NCBI GenBank assembly: GCA_017893485.1
Contig: CM030362.1
Coordinates: 30,856,089-30,920,088 of the forward strand
Length of the DNA stretch: 64,000 nucleotides
Reading direction: 5' to 3'
Source of the DNA: Hemerocallis citrina
Lineage: Eukaryota; Streptophyta; Magnoliopsida; Asparagales; Asphodelaceae
Shown in pieces: positions 10,905 to 22,604 of this stretch. A program made the translations under genes and the position numbers. The notes below the pieces were generated by a model, which was not told where the DNA came from, made no database searches, and saw only the letters and a program-made list of their open reading frames with translations. The stretch's first letter is position 1. Every line of letters begins with the position of its first letter.

Positions 10905-11872
10905 GAATATAGAACAAAAACAAACAAAATAAGCTCACATGTGAATCCATATAAAACAATAAATTTAAATAATGGTTAATCTCATCTCAAGATACCGGGC
11001 ACAACGTTAATATCAAGTCTTTGGACAGTAACATTAACTGTAAGTGGTACTCGTGTTGTAGTAATCAAATATTGACAATAAATCCTGGCAAATAATAAGT
11101 CATTCTTTGGACTGACTTATTGTTCACATGGAATACCTTATAATTGTCACATATTTATTACCACAGATGTGTATGAAATTCAGCCAAATATCAACTTACC
11201 TTTGGGTCAGTTAATAAACACATGAATTACAAACACACAATCATCTTGATATTTTAAATAAATTAATCTACACAAAAGAGGTCACTATGGCAACATTTTG
11301 TTTCAATTGATCTATTCAAAATATTAGATATTCATAAGAAAAATCAAAACCATAATTTGAATTTAATTGCTTCCCAAAGTTTTATCTTTTCCTTAATTTT
11401 TTCAATTTTACTTTATTTCAGATAGATATATATCACATTTTTTTTATAAACAATAACAAAACCATAACTGAACCATATCTATCTATTGTTTTCATAATTT
11501 CAAATTAATCGAAAACATAACAGAAAATTGAACAACAATATATGCATGCAATACTTTTGAAGAATTGAAACAGATTTTTGAAGCAAAACATGGAAAGATT
11601 TAGAGAAATTTCAATATACTTAGCGTATGGAAATTTCAATATGCCCACAGCCAAAACCGCAGCATACAGTACTGCCTTAATCCATTGGGCCCCACTGTGC
11701 CACGTGGACAACAACAGCAAGCAGCATTGCTGCTGTCCCTAACCCGTGGGCCCCCTCCAACAGGTAAAAAAATTAATGTTAATTAATCACGTATTTTAAT
11801 CCATGGTTTTCTGTTTGTGGATTATCAATATAATCTATACACAATTCTTTATTACTTATCTAAAGGCATCAT

Positions 11873-11942
<70 letters not shown>

Positions 11943-12420
11943 GCCAGAGAAGATGATATTGTGATGGGTAGGTGCACAGTTTGATTATTCATCTCTGAAG
12001 CCGTACAAGTTTCTCATAAACTATAATAAATTCAGTTTGATGGAGTCCTTCCCATATATACCTTATGGATACACAAATAGTTGCCAAAATCACAGTGAGA
12101 CGTTTACATGATCAACAAGTCATGCAGTGCCCATATTTAACATCTCAATTAACTAACTCTGTCAAATCAACTCTATCAATAATTCATATCCAAAAATTCT
12201 TTACCTGAAGCCAAAACCATAATTAAGCAACATGCTTAGGGATTTTTTTTATTTTTTTTATTAAATCTGAAGTTATGAATCTGAATTTATTAAACATGAA
12301 GGCCAAATACCATGTAAAGAAGATCAAAAGAAACCCTAAATTTCTTAAATTTCTTAAACAAGAAACCCTAAATTTCTTTAAACAAGAAACCCTAAATTTC
12401 TTCACTTAATTCAACAAAGA
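10905..12420 (-). other. Leader of the Copia element with (TA)n tract
   Basis: About 1.5 kb lies between the PBS and the gag remnant and encodes nothing recognisable. It includes a TA run at 11878-11940. The length is unusual for a Copia leader and may include other sequence. Confidence 0.5.
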
Positions 12421-12436
12421 TGGCTCTGATACCCAT

Positions 12437-12971
12437 TGCTGGATTTTTTATATATACACTTAGGAACATGCATAAAACATTAATAACAACCTAAAATATG
12501 TTTCTATGAATCTGGATCTTGATCATGTTGCAAAAGTGCTTTAATATAAAATCCTAAATCATGAAACTATAGATCTTTGCTAAATCAAAAGAAGAAGAAC
12601 ATTAAAAGCGGAAGCACTATCCTGAAGCCATTGATGGAGATTACGCAGAGGGTTTGGATCTTCATATATGATACGCACTTCTATGAGAGGCTGTCTCTCC
12701 ATTCTTCAGTTGATGGATTGACAAATGGAATAACAAGATACGTATATATAGGGGACCATAACCCTAATTGATAATTATTGATTTCCAATTTCGCCCATCA
12801 CAAAATGAAAAATTTACTTTACGGTCTCTACACATGTTATATCACACTTTAAATTATATGCTTTTAACCCATTACTTAATCTTGATTAGATCATTTTAAT
12901 TTGGGTTAGACATTAGAATAGCAATTATACATTTAGTCACATATGTGAGCCCACATGATTATTTTTCAACA
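12437..12971 (-). repeat. LTR of the 7621-12971 Copia element
   Basis: The 5' LTR in element orientation. PBS sequence abuts it at about 12421-12436. Confidence 0.92.
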
Positions 12972-12976
12972 ATATA

Positions 12977-13432
12977 TATATAAAGTGATACTAAGACTTG
13001 ATCTGGCATCGAACCTGAGATTCCACTTTACTCATCACATACTTTTTACTAATTATCCCTAGTGGCATCAACTTTTTTTTTATACAACTGACTCTTTTGT
13101 AAATAATTATGTCATAAATAAATTTAAACTTTGAGAGTATTATGGTAACTAACAACAATTAAGTAAATGAATGATTAATATAACTCTCACTTAAAAATAA
13201 ATGGTTGAGTTCAATGATTGGTTGAATGGTTGTCTACAAATGACAATTCCAACTTTTCCATTATAATATTAGAGATTAGAGATTAGAGATTAGAGATTAA
13301 AATTAGAGATTACAAATCCTGGCTAATCTATAAATCTCATAGTTCATGTTCAATAATGACTATAAAAAACTAATAACTTAAGAAGAAGAAAATGCGCTAT
13401 TTGATTAATGTAAAGTAAAAAAGTTTACGCAT
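12977..13432. other. Non-coding stretch with a 7-bp tandem repeat
   Basis: No gene was seen. ATTAGAG is repeated four times at 13268-13295. A GGTTCGATGCC-like box on the minus strand near 13010 could be a remnant of a tRNA-derived sequence, but nothing else supports that. Confidence 0.5.
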
Positions 13433-13440
13433 AAAAGCTT

Positions 13441-13945
13441 TAGCATTGGTACCAGATCGGGTCGGGTCGGGTCGGGTCCTTCACTACCCGGACCCGAGCC
13501 GGACCTGGTCCCCTACGGGTCCAAAAATTGGACCCAGACTCGTGAGGACTGGGTCCGGGTCCGGGTCCGGGTCCGGGTCCGTGTCCTATTAAAATATTCC
13601 TACCCGTTCGGGTAGGAGCAGGAGTATGAACGGCGAGCGAAGGCGGCGAGTGGAGGATTTAAAATAGAGGAAAGAAGGAAAATGTATGAATTTTGAGTTT
13701 GGAAGAGGAAGATTTAGAATTGAGAAGGAAGTAAGGGAGGGATGAGGATAGAATGTTTATTTTTATATTGATTTTTTGGGTTTTTTTAACGGGTCCGAAT
13801 CGGGTCTCTTTTGAGCGGACCCAGACCCGGACCCGAAAGTACAACGGGTCTCATTTTAGGATCCGGATCGAGATAGGCCGGGTCGGTTCTGATCCAATGC
13901 CGGGTCCGGGTCGGATCCGGGTTTCGGGTATTTATACCAATGCTA
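13441..13945. mobile_element. Non-autonomous hAT element rich in GGGTCC repeats
   Basis: The TIRs TAGCATTGGTA and TACCAATGCTA bound it. The flanking octamers are AAAAGCTT (13433-13440) and ATAAGCTT (13946-13953), a TSD with one mismatch. The subterminal regions are dense in GGGTC/GGGTCC repeats (13456-13580 and 13785-13930), which may serve as transposase binding sites. There is no transposase ORF. Confidence 0.8.
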
Positions 13946-14103
13946 ATAAGCTTCATATCTTATTTTCCAATCAAATTGTTCAAAATGAACAATATTATTG
14001 TATGTTGATGAAAATATTGTTTGATGGCCTGTAGTAGGAAAATTTTGGGTATTTGTGGCTGTTCAATCTTTATCACGATGTTGATCTTTATCTAGTATCT
14101 TTA

Positions 14104-14830
14104 GAGCATTTGTAGTCGTTCAATCTCAAATTTTGGGTATTTAACATATAAGAATATGGATTTTGGGTTTGAGCCATAGTCGTTTGAACAAAAAATTTGG
14201 GTTTTAATCTTTAAAAAATCTATGGACGTAGATGATGTCTCGTCCCCCAAAAAAAATCGTTTTAAAAATGTGTCAGATGAGAAATTATTTTTCGATCTGA
14301 GGATTTTTTAAAAAAAATTAACAATGGATGAGAAATCCAAGAATTTTTTTCAAAATTAACTCCTAATTTGATCCTAATTAACTCTTAATTTAATCATAAT
14401 TAATTCTTAAATCTTAATTAAATTTTAATTAAAACCTAATATATATCCATAATAATTTTGTAGGCCTACTTTAAAAATAAAAAAAAATCAAATTTGGGTT
14501 TGGACGGGAGATCATCTCCTGTTTGAGAATTTTTATTTTATTTTTAGAAAATCGACGGATGAGAAATGATTTCCTATCCGATATATTTTTTAAAAAAAAA
14601 TAAAGCGATGAAAAATGATCTTTCGTCTGATTCATTTATAAAAACAACGAACGGACAGAAGATCATTGTTCATCCGGTTATATTTTCCAAATTCCTATGT
14701 TCTCTCTCAGATGTAGCTGATCATTGTTCTCTTAAACTTAAAATTTGAGTACATAGCCAACGCTAAAACACTTTTTTTCCACCTTTTTTTTTTTGGAAAA
14801 ATTTGGTATAGTCAACGACTACAGATGCTC
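14104..14830. mobile_element. PIF/Harbinger-type MITE, copy 1
   Basis: The TIRs are GAGCATTTGTAGTCG on the left and CGACTACAGATGCTC on the right. The 3-bp TSD is TTA at 14101-14103 and 14831-14833. The interior is a series of imperfect 20-22 bp palindromes separated by A/T runs, for example GACGGGAGAT-C-ATCTCCTGTT at 14503-14523. Confidence 0.8.
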
Positions 14831-14833
14831 TTA

Positions 14834-16070
14834 CAAGCCAAAATGTGCTGAATTTAGAATATTCCAAATTATAAATTTAAACAACCCACTTGCAAAAATG
14901 TTTATGAATTTTGAGTGATGACTTGAGGACTACATATATAAGTCTTTTGTTTTTTGTTTGTTTGGTAAATTAGGTAAATCTTAGTTAAATCAAAACAAGG
15001 CCATGTTGGTTAAGGCTGAATTTCTGACAGCTAGTACTCCCAACACAAGGCATGTAGGATGTTTGGCAATGCAATTGAAGTCTCCATGATAATGATGTGA
15101 TAGTCCCACCATCACTCTGGATCTTATCCACCTTGTCTCCTCTTAATTCATTATGTTTAATAATAATAATTATCAACTCACCAGCAAAACCCTATTTTTT
15201 TTAGGTTTAATTAGCATTTTCGAAATGTTAATTACAGATTAAGAAACCCAAGACCTTTTAAGCATTGACTAATCTTCCATCATCATCTTGTTTCCAATAT
15301 ATTATTATTTTTTAATTATTAGTTTCCAACTAACTTCATTTTAGTTAAATGATTAACACTCTTACTTACCATCCCAATGTCACAACCTCTCAAGCTAACT
15401 TTCCTTCCTCCACAATCAATCTCTTTAAAATATTTTGTTATTTATTTAAACTTTTGCTACTTCAAGTTACTTGGTAGACTTATATGCCCCCCATTATGAT
15501 GAAGTGGCTTTGTGGAGTTTTTACGTTAATCTTTAACTGAAGTGCAATTTTGAAGAGATACTCTTTGGCTTAGACAGTAGTCGTGTATTCGCCAATCCAA
15601 CCTCACCGCGACGCCGTCTTTTGATTGCGTCAAATCCAGCTCTCAACAGTAGTCGTTGTTCTCAACCGAAACTGAGCCGCTTGAACTCGCCGAGCACTCT
15701 ACAAAAAGTAATTTGAATTTCAACCGAACTAGTTTGAACTTCAAATTGCTCCAGAACAATCTCCTCACACTCTTTGCCTGAAATTTGAATTTCAAAAATC
15801 TATATTAAAATTCAAAAATCAAGGAAACTCCCTCTCCTCCACTCCTCCAATTCAAATTTGAATTTCGAATCCTAACTCTAAATTCAAATTTGAGCATCAC
15901 AATCATAATTCGAAATTCAAATTTCGAATTTCAAAATCTGTCTCTCCGCTTCCACCATCGCCGATTTCGTGTTCACCTCCCCTCCTCCAAGAATTCTCGT
16001 CGTACGCATCCCGTCGTCAGCTCCGCCGTATCTCCAATGATGTCACTCTTGACATTACCGAAACGCGCCT
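14834..16070. other. Non-coding DNA upstream of a broken gene
   Basis: No gene was recognised. From about 15690 to 15950 the sequence is rich in short GAAATTCAAATTTC-like inverted words, similar to low-complexity 5' regions. Confidence 0.4.
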
Positions 16071-16082
16071 CCTGACACAGCG

Positions 16083-16765
16083 ATGCTCTCTGCGCCATAT
16101 GTCCAACCAGGCCCGACTCCGAACCTTATCGAGCCCAACTCTATTTGGGAACTCAATAAGCTAAAGCACAACCTTCGGCTAGCTACGCGATTGCACCACT
16201 CCGACGAACCCTAGAACGAGCCTCGATGCGCTCTATCCCGACAATATCAGCCCCTAGTCGTAACACCACTGACCCTCCTACCACTCCTTCCCCTGAAAGT
16301 CTTGAGGAATTTCGAAATCTAAGTAGAAATTCCCTAATCAACTTGATTTCCCCTTCCGATTCCCCAAATCTCCTAGTAGATTCGTATTCAAGAACATCTC
16401 AAACCCTTGCCTCCTCACCGACCACCCCCGGCCTCCGTCGCCCTCCTCCACTCCTCGACCTTGCCATCAAACCCACCTCCACTCCGGCCAACCCTCTCCG
16501 ACCCCCAAATTGAAGAGGAAGAGGAATTAGAAGTCGAAGACGAGCTCAAGCCCTCTGTAAGCCCCCTAAAAACCTGACTTTTTCCGATCAAAACCCTAAC
16601 CCTAACCCGGCTCCACCTTTCATCGATCCCACCCCTCACATCTCCTTCCAAATCTACACCTTCAACAGTGGGTCCCACTTTCTGATGGTCCGCTGCATCC
16701 TGGAGAACCGCGTCGCGACCACCGACGAGATCCAAGGCGCATCGTCGGACACTCAAAACCCTAGA
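16083..16765 (+). pseudogene. Frameshifted fragment of a conserved plant protein of unknown function
   Basis: Consecutive pieces in different plus-strand frames look like one protein. First is RNSLINLISPSDSPNLLVDS (about 16334-16384). After a frameshift comes an acidic run QIEEEEELEVEDELKP (about 16507-16554), and after another shift SFQIYTFNSGSHFLMVRCIL and ENRVATTDEI (about 16640-16735). I recall this order from a conserved, unnamed plant protein, but I cannot verify it here. The similarity ends near 16740, and the rest of the expected domain is absent. The duplicated CAAAACCCTAGACGGAGCTC words at about 16756 and 16796 suggest local rearrangement. Confidence 0.5.
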
Positions 16766-16799
16766 CGGAGCTCCGGATCTACGAGATCCGGACTCTCAA

Positions 16800-17184
16800 A
16801 ACCCTAGACGGAGCTCCGCTGACCACTACTCCACTCCGATAGCGGAGGTGGGGTGGGGGGAGGAGGAGGAGGAAGAGGTGGCGAGAGACTCCTCCCCCCA
16901 CCCCGATCGGCGACACCGTTGGAGCTGTTAGTCTTGTTTTTATTTTTGAGAGTAGAGAGAGAAACTCATTACTGGAGGAATGCTCTATTTGTTTGTATCA
17001 CTCTATTTTACAATATACTTATGTCACATCCCAATGCAATCAATGGATAGAAACTTTTGTCAATAACAAGAAGAAAAAAATTAGAAAAGGAAAAAAGAAA
17101 ATATAAGATGGGTCTTTGTATTACAAATACCGTTTTTCATTTTTTTTCCTGTTCTCTTCCCCTTTTCATTCTCTTTTTGACATC
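16800..17184. other. GC-rich then AT-rich non-coding stretch
   Basis: A G-rich run at 16845-16880 is followed by AT-rich sequence up to the Copia copy at 17190. No gene was recognised. Confidence 0.4.
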
Positions 17185-17189
17185 ATTAT

Positions 17190-17905
17190 TGTTGAAGAAT
17201 CTACCCCACAACGCGTAGTGCTAATAGTGAAAACACACCACAAGCAATAGAAACTTTCAAGACTTAGATGAACCAAGAACAAGCCACCACAATATATGCA
17301 AGATCTCACAAGAACATAATCAATATGCAGAGATAATAAATACTTCTTATTTCCCAAGAAATACAAAGATTACAGAAGAGATTATAAATCTTAATCTCTC
17401 TCTCACCTTTGAAACATTCGGCACAATCCCCTCTTGAAGTTTAACAATGATAACGGCTCACCTCTTGATTACACAAATTGATTGATTAGATCCACACAAA
17501 CCCTAGAGTCTACAGCCATATATATATATAGCCCCCAAGTAAACCCTAAAAGATAAACACAAATCCAGCTATTGGGCCTTAAACTCGTAATCCCAAAAAC
17601 AATCAGCGCCAAAGTTGGTCGACCGCACCTCCAAAGTCGGTTAACCGCAACGTGTAAAGCCTAACACGAGACTCGACCGATCGACTGCACGGTCGTCCGT
17701 CCCCCCCTCTGTTGGACCCTGTACACTCGATGAACTCTCAACATCTTGGGTCGATCGACCGCACCCCTAAGTCGGCCGGCCACAACTCTCCATACTACAC
17801 TTCTTCTACTTGATGTTGTCTTCTTTTGCTGTCTTTGTCTCATCGTCTTCTGCTCCAAGTTCAAGTACTCAGTGCCTATATGTATTTAAGGCCAAAATCC
17901 TAACA
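17190..17905 (-). repeat. LTR of gag-only Copia copy 2 (3' in element orientation)
   Basis: TGTTGAAGAATC to CCTAACA on the plus strand, with GTCGAC/GGTCGACC-like palindromes near 17610-17790. Confidence 0.88.
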
Positions 17906-18065
17906 ATCTCCCACTTGGACCAAATACACCATGCTTCAAAGTTATTGCAATCTTTACCTCGCATTATCTCTGCCAATATCCCATTTTCATGGAAGACTCA
18001 AGTACTATTCACTCTCATGAAGAAAATCTCCGCCACTCCACCACGTGGAGTGCATCAACCACCCT

Positions 18066-18440
18066 TCATCGCCTCATAAAGGATGTGCTCCACCAATCAC
18101 ATAGAGCACGAATATCGGAGAAACAACCTCCCGTGTCATATTCCATGTTATGAGACTCCCCAACTCGCAAAATTTCTATCAACACCTGACATGGTTCAAA
18201 ATCTCTCAACGCACCTTCTACATTAGAAGTCTCCGTGGACGACACCTCCACAATATCCGTAGACCGTTCAATTCCTACAGTCCCAATTCGGTTACCCTCA
18301 TCGACATCACCTGGTATATCGATACCAGTGCTCTCTATCACACAAGAGCGACTTGAAGCTTCGACTGCCAATTCGCAAAGTACCTTCACTGCAGCAACGT
18401 CTTGCCCTATAGGATCACTTTCATGGCCAGCAGCTCCCAC
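18066..18440 (-). CDS. Unknown conserved tail frame of gag-only Copia
   Basis: A minus-strand frame of 124 residues (GAAGHESDPIGQDVAAVKVL and on to the stop) lies where integrase and polymerase are expected. The frame is alignable with 1392-1820 in the sister copy. I recognise no domain. It may be a remnant, a captured host segment or simply open by chance. The conservation between copies only shows that both descend from the same master element. Confidence 0.4.
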   Translation of the reverse strand: MGAAGHESDPIGQDVAAVKVLCELAVEASSRSCVIESTGIDIPGDVDEGNRIGTVGIERSTDIVEVSSTETSNVEGALRDFEPCQVLIEILRVGESHNMEYDTGGCFSDIRALCDWWSTSFMRR

Positions 18441-18455
18441 TAAATTTGTAACATC

Positions 18456-19855
18456 TCATTTACAACTGAAAGAACTCGGTTGCACCGCACACAACCTACT
18501 ACTCGATTTCGGCTGAGAGTCAAATACATGAGAAACGCACCTCACGTCTCTAAGCAAACACATCGTTTCCTCACGCTTTCCTTTTGCAATCACCCTTGAA
18601 CCTGCAGCTATACACCACTCCCTACTACCAACTGTAGTTGACAACCCCTCTTTGTCTAACCTTACAATATAGATAAGATTTTTCTTCAAGTCTGGAACAT
18701 GCATTGTCTCCTGCAAGACAGCACATTGATCATAATTGGCTTTCATGTGAACAGTACCAACCCTACATATAGGACACCAGTGACCATTCTCCACGATCAC
18801 ATCTCCAAAAGAACCCTCCTTGTAGTTTCCTCCTTGTAGTCATCAAATACATTTCTCCTCGGAGTGCAATGAAAAGAAGCTCCCGAATCAATACACCAAT
18901 CTTGAGTGCCCAACTCCTCCCGAGCTGATAAGCATAGATCCTCAACAAGTCCTACTTGAGCTTCCTTTGGGGTATCTCTCATCGATTTCTCCTACTTCTT
19001 CTTCATATAAGCCTTGTAACTGTGCATCATATGACCCTTCTTGTGACAATACCAGCACTTAGGACCATGTCCCCCATCGCTGTCATCAGACCCACTCTCA
19101 GATGAACTACTCTGATCCTTTCTTCTTCGACTGCTCTTAGATCTCTCATGTCTCTTCTCAACGTACATTGCAGAATCTCTAGAAGATGATGATGGATATC
19201 TCCCGTTTCTCACCCTTCTCACCTCCTCGTTCAGAATACTACTCACCACATCCTGTAGAGTCGTCGAATCTGTTATAGTGTCTGTAATAGTCTGTTCCAC
19301 CGTACCATAGCTATCAGGTAAAGTAGATAGAAGTAACAATGACTGCCTCTCTCTGAAAACTTCAAATCTGCGGCTTCCATCTAGTTGTAAACCATATAGT
19401 AATTGTTCACATGCTCTGCTACTGAACCCCCTTCCTTCAACTTCATATTAACCAATTTCTTCAGATGAAGAATTTGATTAGATGCCGACGGTTTCTCATA
19501 CATATCCGTGAGAATCTCCATAGCCTTCTTTGTGGTCTTTGCCTTTGAGATATGAAATAACGCATTTCTACTCAGCCCCAACTAAATTTACCCTAGCGCC
19601 TTCTGTTCCAAACGATTCCAATCCGCCAAGACCTTCGCATCCTTGTCTGCACCTACCGGCTTCTCATCAAACAATGGACCATCTAGATCTTTTTGACGAA
19701 GATATGCTATCATCTGAATCTTCCAAGGCCCGTGCGAGACAAGTTTTATGAATTGCTATCATAGCTCTCTGGACAAACCCTAGTTTCTTTGAAAGACGCG
19801 AAGTCACTCCCATCGAATCTCTCGATCTTCACCTTGTTATCGGCCATCTGAACCA
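18456..19855 (-). pseudogene. Gag (UBN2), zinc knuckle and protease-like region of copy 2
   Basis: Minus-strand pieces cover the Gag C-terminal half (KLKEGGSVAEHVNNYYMVYN at about 19381-19440; LLLSTLPDSYGTVEQTITDT at about 19280-19339). A CCHC zinc knuckle follows (CWYCHKKGHMMHS, about 19025-19065), then a retroviral-type protease start (DWCIDSGASFHCTP, about 18855-18900). After that is the segment LQETMHVPDLKKNLIYIVRL (about 18640-18710), which normally precedes the integrase. Frameshifts split Gag from about 19340 to 19600. No integrase or polymerase follows. Confidence 0.75.
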
Positions 19856-19872
19856 ACTGCTCTGATATCCCT

Positions 19873-20565
19873 TGTTGAAGAATCTACCCCACAACTCGTA
19901 GTGCTAATAGCGGAAACACACCACAAGTAATAGAAACTCCCAAGACTTAGATGATCCAAGAACAAGCCACCACAATATGTGCAAGATCTCACAAGAACAT
20001 AATCAATATGTAGAGATAACCAATACTTCTTATTCCCTAAGAAATACAAAGATTACAAAAAGAGATTACAACTCTCAATCTCTCTCTCACCTTTGAAATA
20101 CTCGGCACAATTCCCTCTTGAAGTTGAACAATGATAACGGCTCACCTCTTGATTACACAAATTGATGGATTAGATCCACACAAATTCTAGAGTTTACAGC
20201 CATATATATAGCCCCCAAGTAAACCCTAAAAGATAAACACAAATCCAGATATTGGGCCTTAAACTCGTAAGCCCAAAAATAATCAGCGCCGAAGTCGGTC
20301 GACTGCACCCTAAGATCGGTCGCTGCAATGTGTAAAGTCAAATACGAGACTCGACCGGTCGACTGCACGGTCGAACCCCCCCCCCCCCCCTGTTGGACCC
20401 TATACACTCGAAGAACTCTCAGCAGCTTGGGTCGGTCGACCGCAACTCTTCTAACTACACTTATTCTACTTGCTATTGTCTTCTCTTGCTGTCTTTGTCT
20501 TCTCCACTTCTTCTCCAACTTCAAGTACTCAGTATCTACGTGTATTTGAGGCCAAAACCCTAATA
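19873..20565 (-). repeat. LTR of gag-only Copia copy 2 (5' in element orientation)
   Basis: TGTTGAAGAATC to CCTAATA on the plus strand. It contains GTCGAC palindromes (20297-20440) and a poly-C run at 20378-20391. Confidence 0.88.
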
Positions 20566-20669
20566 ATTACTTCTAATAATGAAATAGAGCTTTGTGGCAA
20601 AGTTCAGAAAGTTAACTACACCTTTAAAATAACAAATTAAGTTACCAAGAAGCATACTTAGCATACTTA

Positions 20670-21513
20670 GAGCATCCACAGTCGTGGGCTAAATACCCAA
20701 AATTTGGAAAAATATCCAAAAAACGAGCTGCAGTCGTCGTCCAAATACCCAAAATTTGGGTGTACGATGAACAGTTCGTTGCCAAATATAGCAGACGATT
20801 TGGCCATAACCAAAATATAGCTAACGAACCATTTTACTTCGTCCGTCAGAATTGACGAAAGATAAAACTTCGTCTCGTAGGTGAGACGTACAAAAAGCAG
20901 GAGAGACGAAGGATTAAATAGCGTTTGAAAAAAGAAAAAAAATTAAAATTAAAAAATGTCAGAGGCGAAAGATAATACATCGTCAATTGCAAAATTGGCT
21001 AGATGCCAAAAATGTAATTGACGAGAGATTATGAATCGTCCCAGGCATTTTTCCTTTTTTTTTGGTCTTTTAGTGCTTATTTAAAAAAAAAAATTGAAAC
21101 AAAACCAACGGACGGCCGATTACAACCCGTCCGAGGAGATTGATGGGAGATTATATCCCGTCCTTGCTTATTTTTAAAAAAAAAAAAAAATTGAAGCAGA
21201 CGATTGATCATACGCCGTCCGTACTTCGGGTAGTGAGATTGGCGGGAGATTATCTCCCGTCCTTGCTTTTTTTTAAAAAAAAATAAAAATAATTAAACAG
21301 ACGATTGAACATACGCCGTCCGTACTTCAATTTGCTTTTTTTAATAATTTTTTTCAAACCGCACACTCCAGGACGATAGATAATCTTCCGTCTTTAAAAA
21401 AAAAAACCTAACGACGAATCGAATATAGCTTTGAACGACTGCAGCAATATTTTTTTTTTTCTATTTCTAATTGCTATTTATCCAAAATTTGGCAAGAACG
21501 ACTACAGATGCTC
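20670..21513. mobile_element. PIF/Harbinger-type MITE, copy 2
   Basis: The left TIR is GAGCATCCACAGTCGT and the right TIR CGACTACAGATGCTC. The TSD TTA lies at 20667-20669 and 21514-21516. The interior has about ten imperfect palindromes of the GACGG...CCGTC type, the clearest at 21241-21262 (arms CGGGAGAT and ATCTCCCG around one base). There is no transposase. Confidence 0.82.
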
Positions 21514-21516
21514 TTA

Positions 21517-21860
21517 TTTAGAGTATAGACAAGAGACCAAGGATTAAAAAATATTTTTTTTTTACTGCAAATTTTTACTACATTAATGCAATGAGAGATG
21601 AGTGAGACATATTAAACAATACGAAAACAAACAAAAAAAACTCAAATGAGGACACAAACAACTAGGGAGAATGGCTGCACAAAATCCAAATGTGTGCATC
21701 ACTGGCATAAAGATTGTGCAGTTACTTAGAACAAAAGAACAATATTCAGCCGATTTGATTGACAACAAAAACTTAAAGAAAAGGTCAACTCCGTGAACTC
21801 ATTGAACAGGATGAACTACCTATGGCTCCCAAATACTAAACCGTAGCTGTCCTTTCTACC
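21517..21860. other. Spacer between two MITEs
   Basis: AT-rich sequence. No gene was recognised. Confidence 0.4.
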
Positions 21861-21863
21861 TAA

Positions 21864-22518
21864 GAGCATTTGGAGTCATGGGCTATTTTTCCAATTTTTT
21901 AAAATTTGGCAAAAACCATTCTGCAGGGGTTGGCTAAATTTTCATTTTTTGAGTTTGAGAGAACAGTAGCCGGCTATATTTGAGAAGAGGAAGATATAGC
22001 AATTTGGAAAAAAAAATCAAAATCGAAAAATCATATTCCGTCTATTCTTAAATTTATCCAAAAAATTTCTTGGACGATAGATGATCTTTTGTTCCAATTT
22101 TTGAAAAAATTAAATCTATTGGACGGGATATGCCGATAAATTATTGAAATTTATAATAATAATAAAATCTCGGACGGGAATTAATCTCCCGTCCAATGGA
22201 TTTTTTCCAACTGTAAAAAAAAATAATTCTATAGAATTATGCCTATAAAACTTGTTTTGGGTACATATTAGGATTTAATTAAGATTTAATTAAAATTCTT
22301 AATTAATAAAGATATCGGACAGAAAATGTTATTCCATCTGATACTTTTTTATTTTTCAAAAAAAAAATTGTAAACGAGACGAAAATTCATCTCCCGTCTG
22401 TCTCTTTATAAAAATCAAAACTCATTTTTTGGATTTAAACGACTACAACTATTCTCTAAATTTCATATTTCTATTTGTCAAATATCTAAATTTTAAATTC
22501 CAACAACTACAGATGCTC
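21864..22518. mobile_element. PIF/Harbinger-type MITE, copy 3
   Basis: The left TIR is GAGCATTTGGAGTC and the right TIR ACTACAGATGCTC. The TSD TAA lies at 21861-21863 and 22519-22521. Internal palindromes include GGACGGGA...TCCCGTCC at 22172-22194. Confidence 0.8.
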
Positions 22519-22604
22519 TAACATATTTTTCTTTTTCTAATCAAATCACAAACACCCTAAATTCCATGTAAGTATACATGTAGGTTACTGACATTTATTG
22601 CAAT

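Larger units (their letters stand above)
7621..12971 (-). mobile_element. Degenerate Copia LTR retrotransposon with gag-integrase deletion
   Basis: LTRs at 7621-8154 and 12437-12971 bound it, and TSDs of ATATA lie at 7616-7620 and 12972-12976. Next to the right LTR the minus strand reads GGGTATCAGAGCC, an initiator-Met PBS. Next to the left LTR is a PPT-like AAGCAGGAGATTG. The LTRs differ at roughly 4 percent of positions by eye, so it is not very young. Coding sequence is reduced to the first gag residues fused to the integrase C-terminus, then reverse transcriptase and RNase H, with stops and frameshifts. Confidence 0.92.
17190..20565 (-). mobile_element. Non-autonomous Copia-type LTR retrotransposon, copy 2 (gag-protease only)
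   Basis: This is the sister of the element at 531-4543, without the hAT insertion. LTRs lie at 17190-17905 and 19873-20565. The flanking pentamers are ATTAT (17185-17189) and ATTAC (20566-20570), a TSD with one change. The minus strand next to the right LTR reads GGATATCAGAGCAG, an initiator-Met PBS, and a PPT ending AGTGGGAGATTG abuts the left LTR. Gag and protease-like frames are present, pol is absent, and a shared unknown tail fills the 3' part. Confidence 0.88.
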
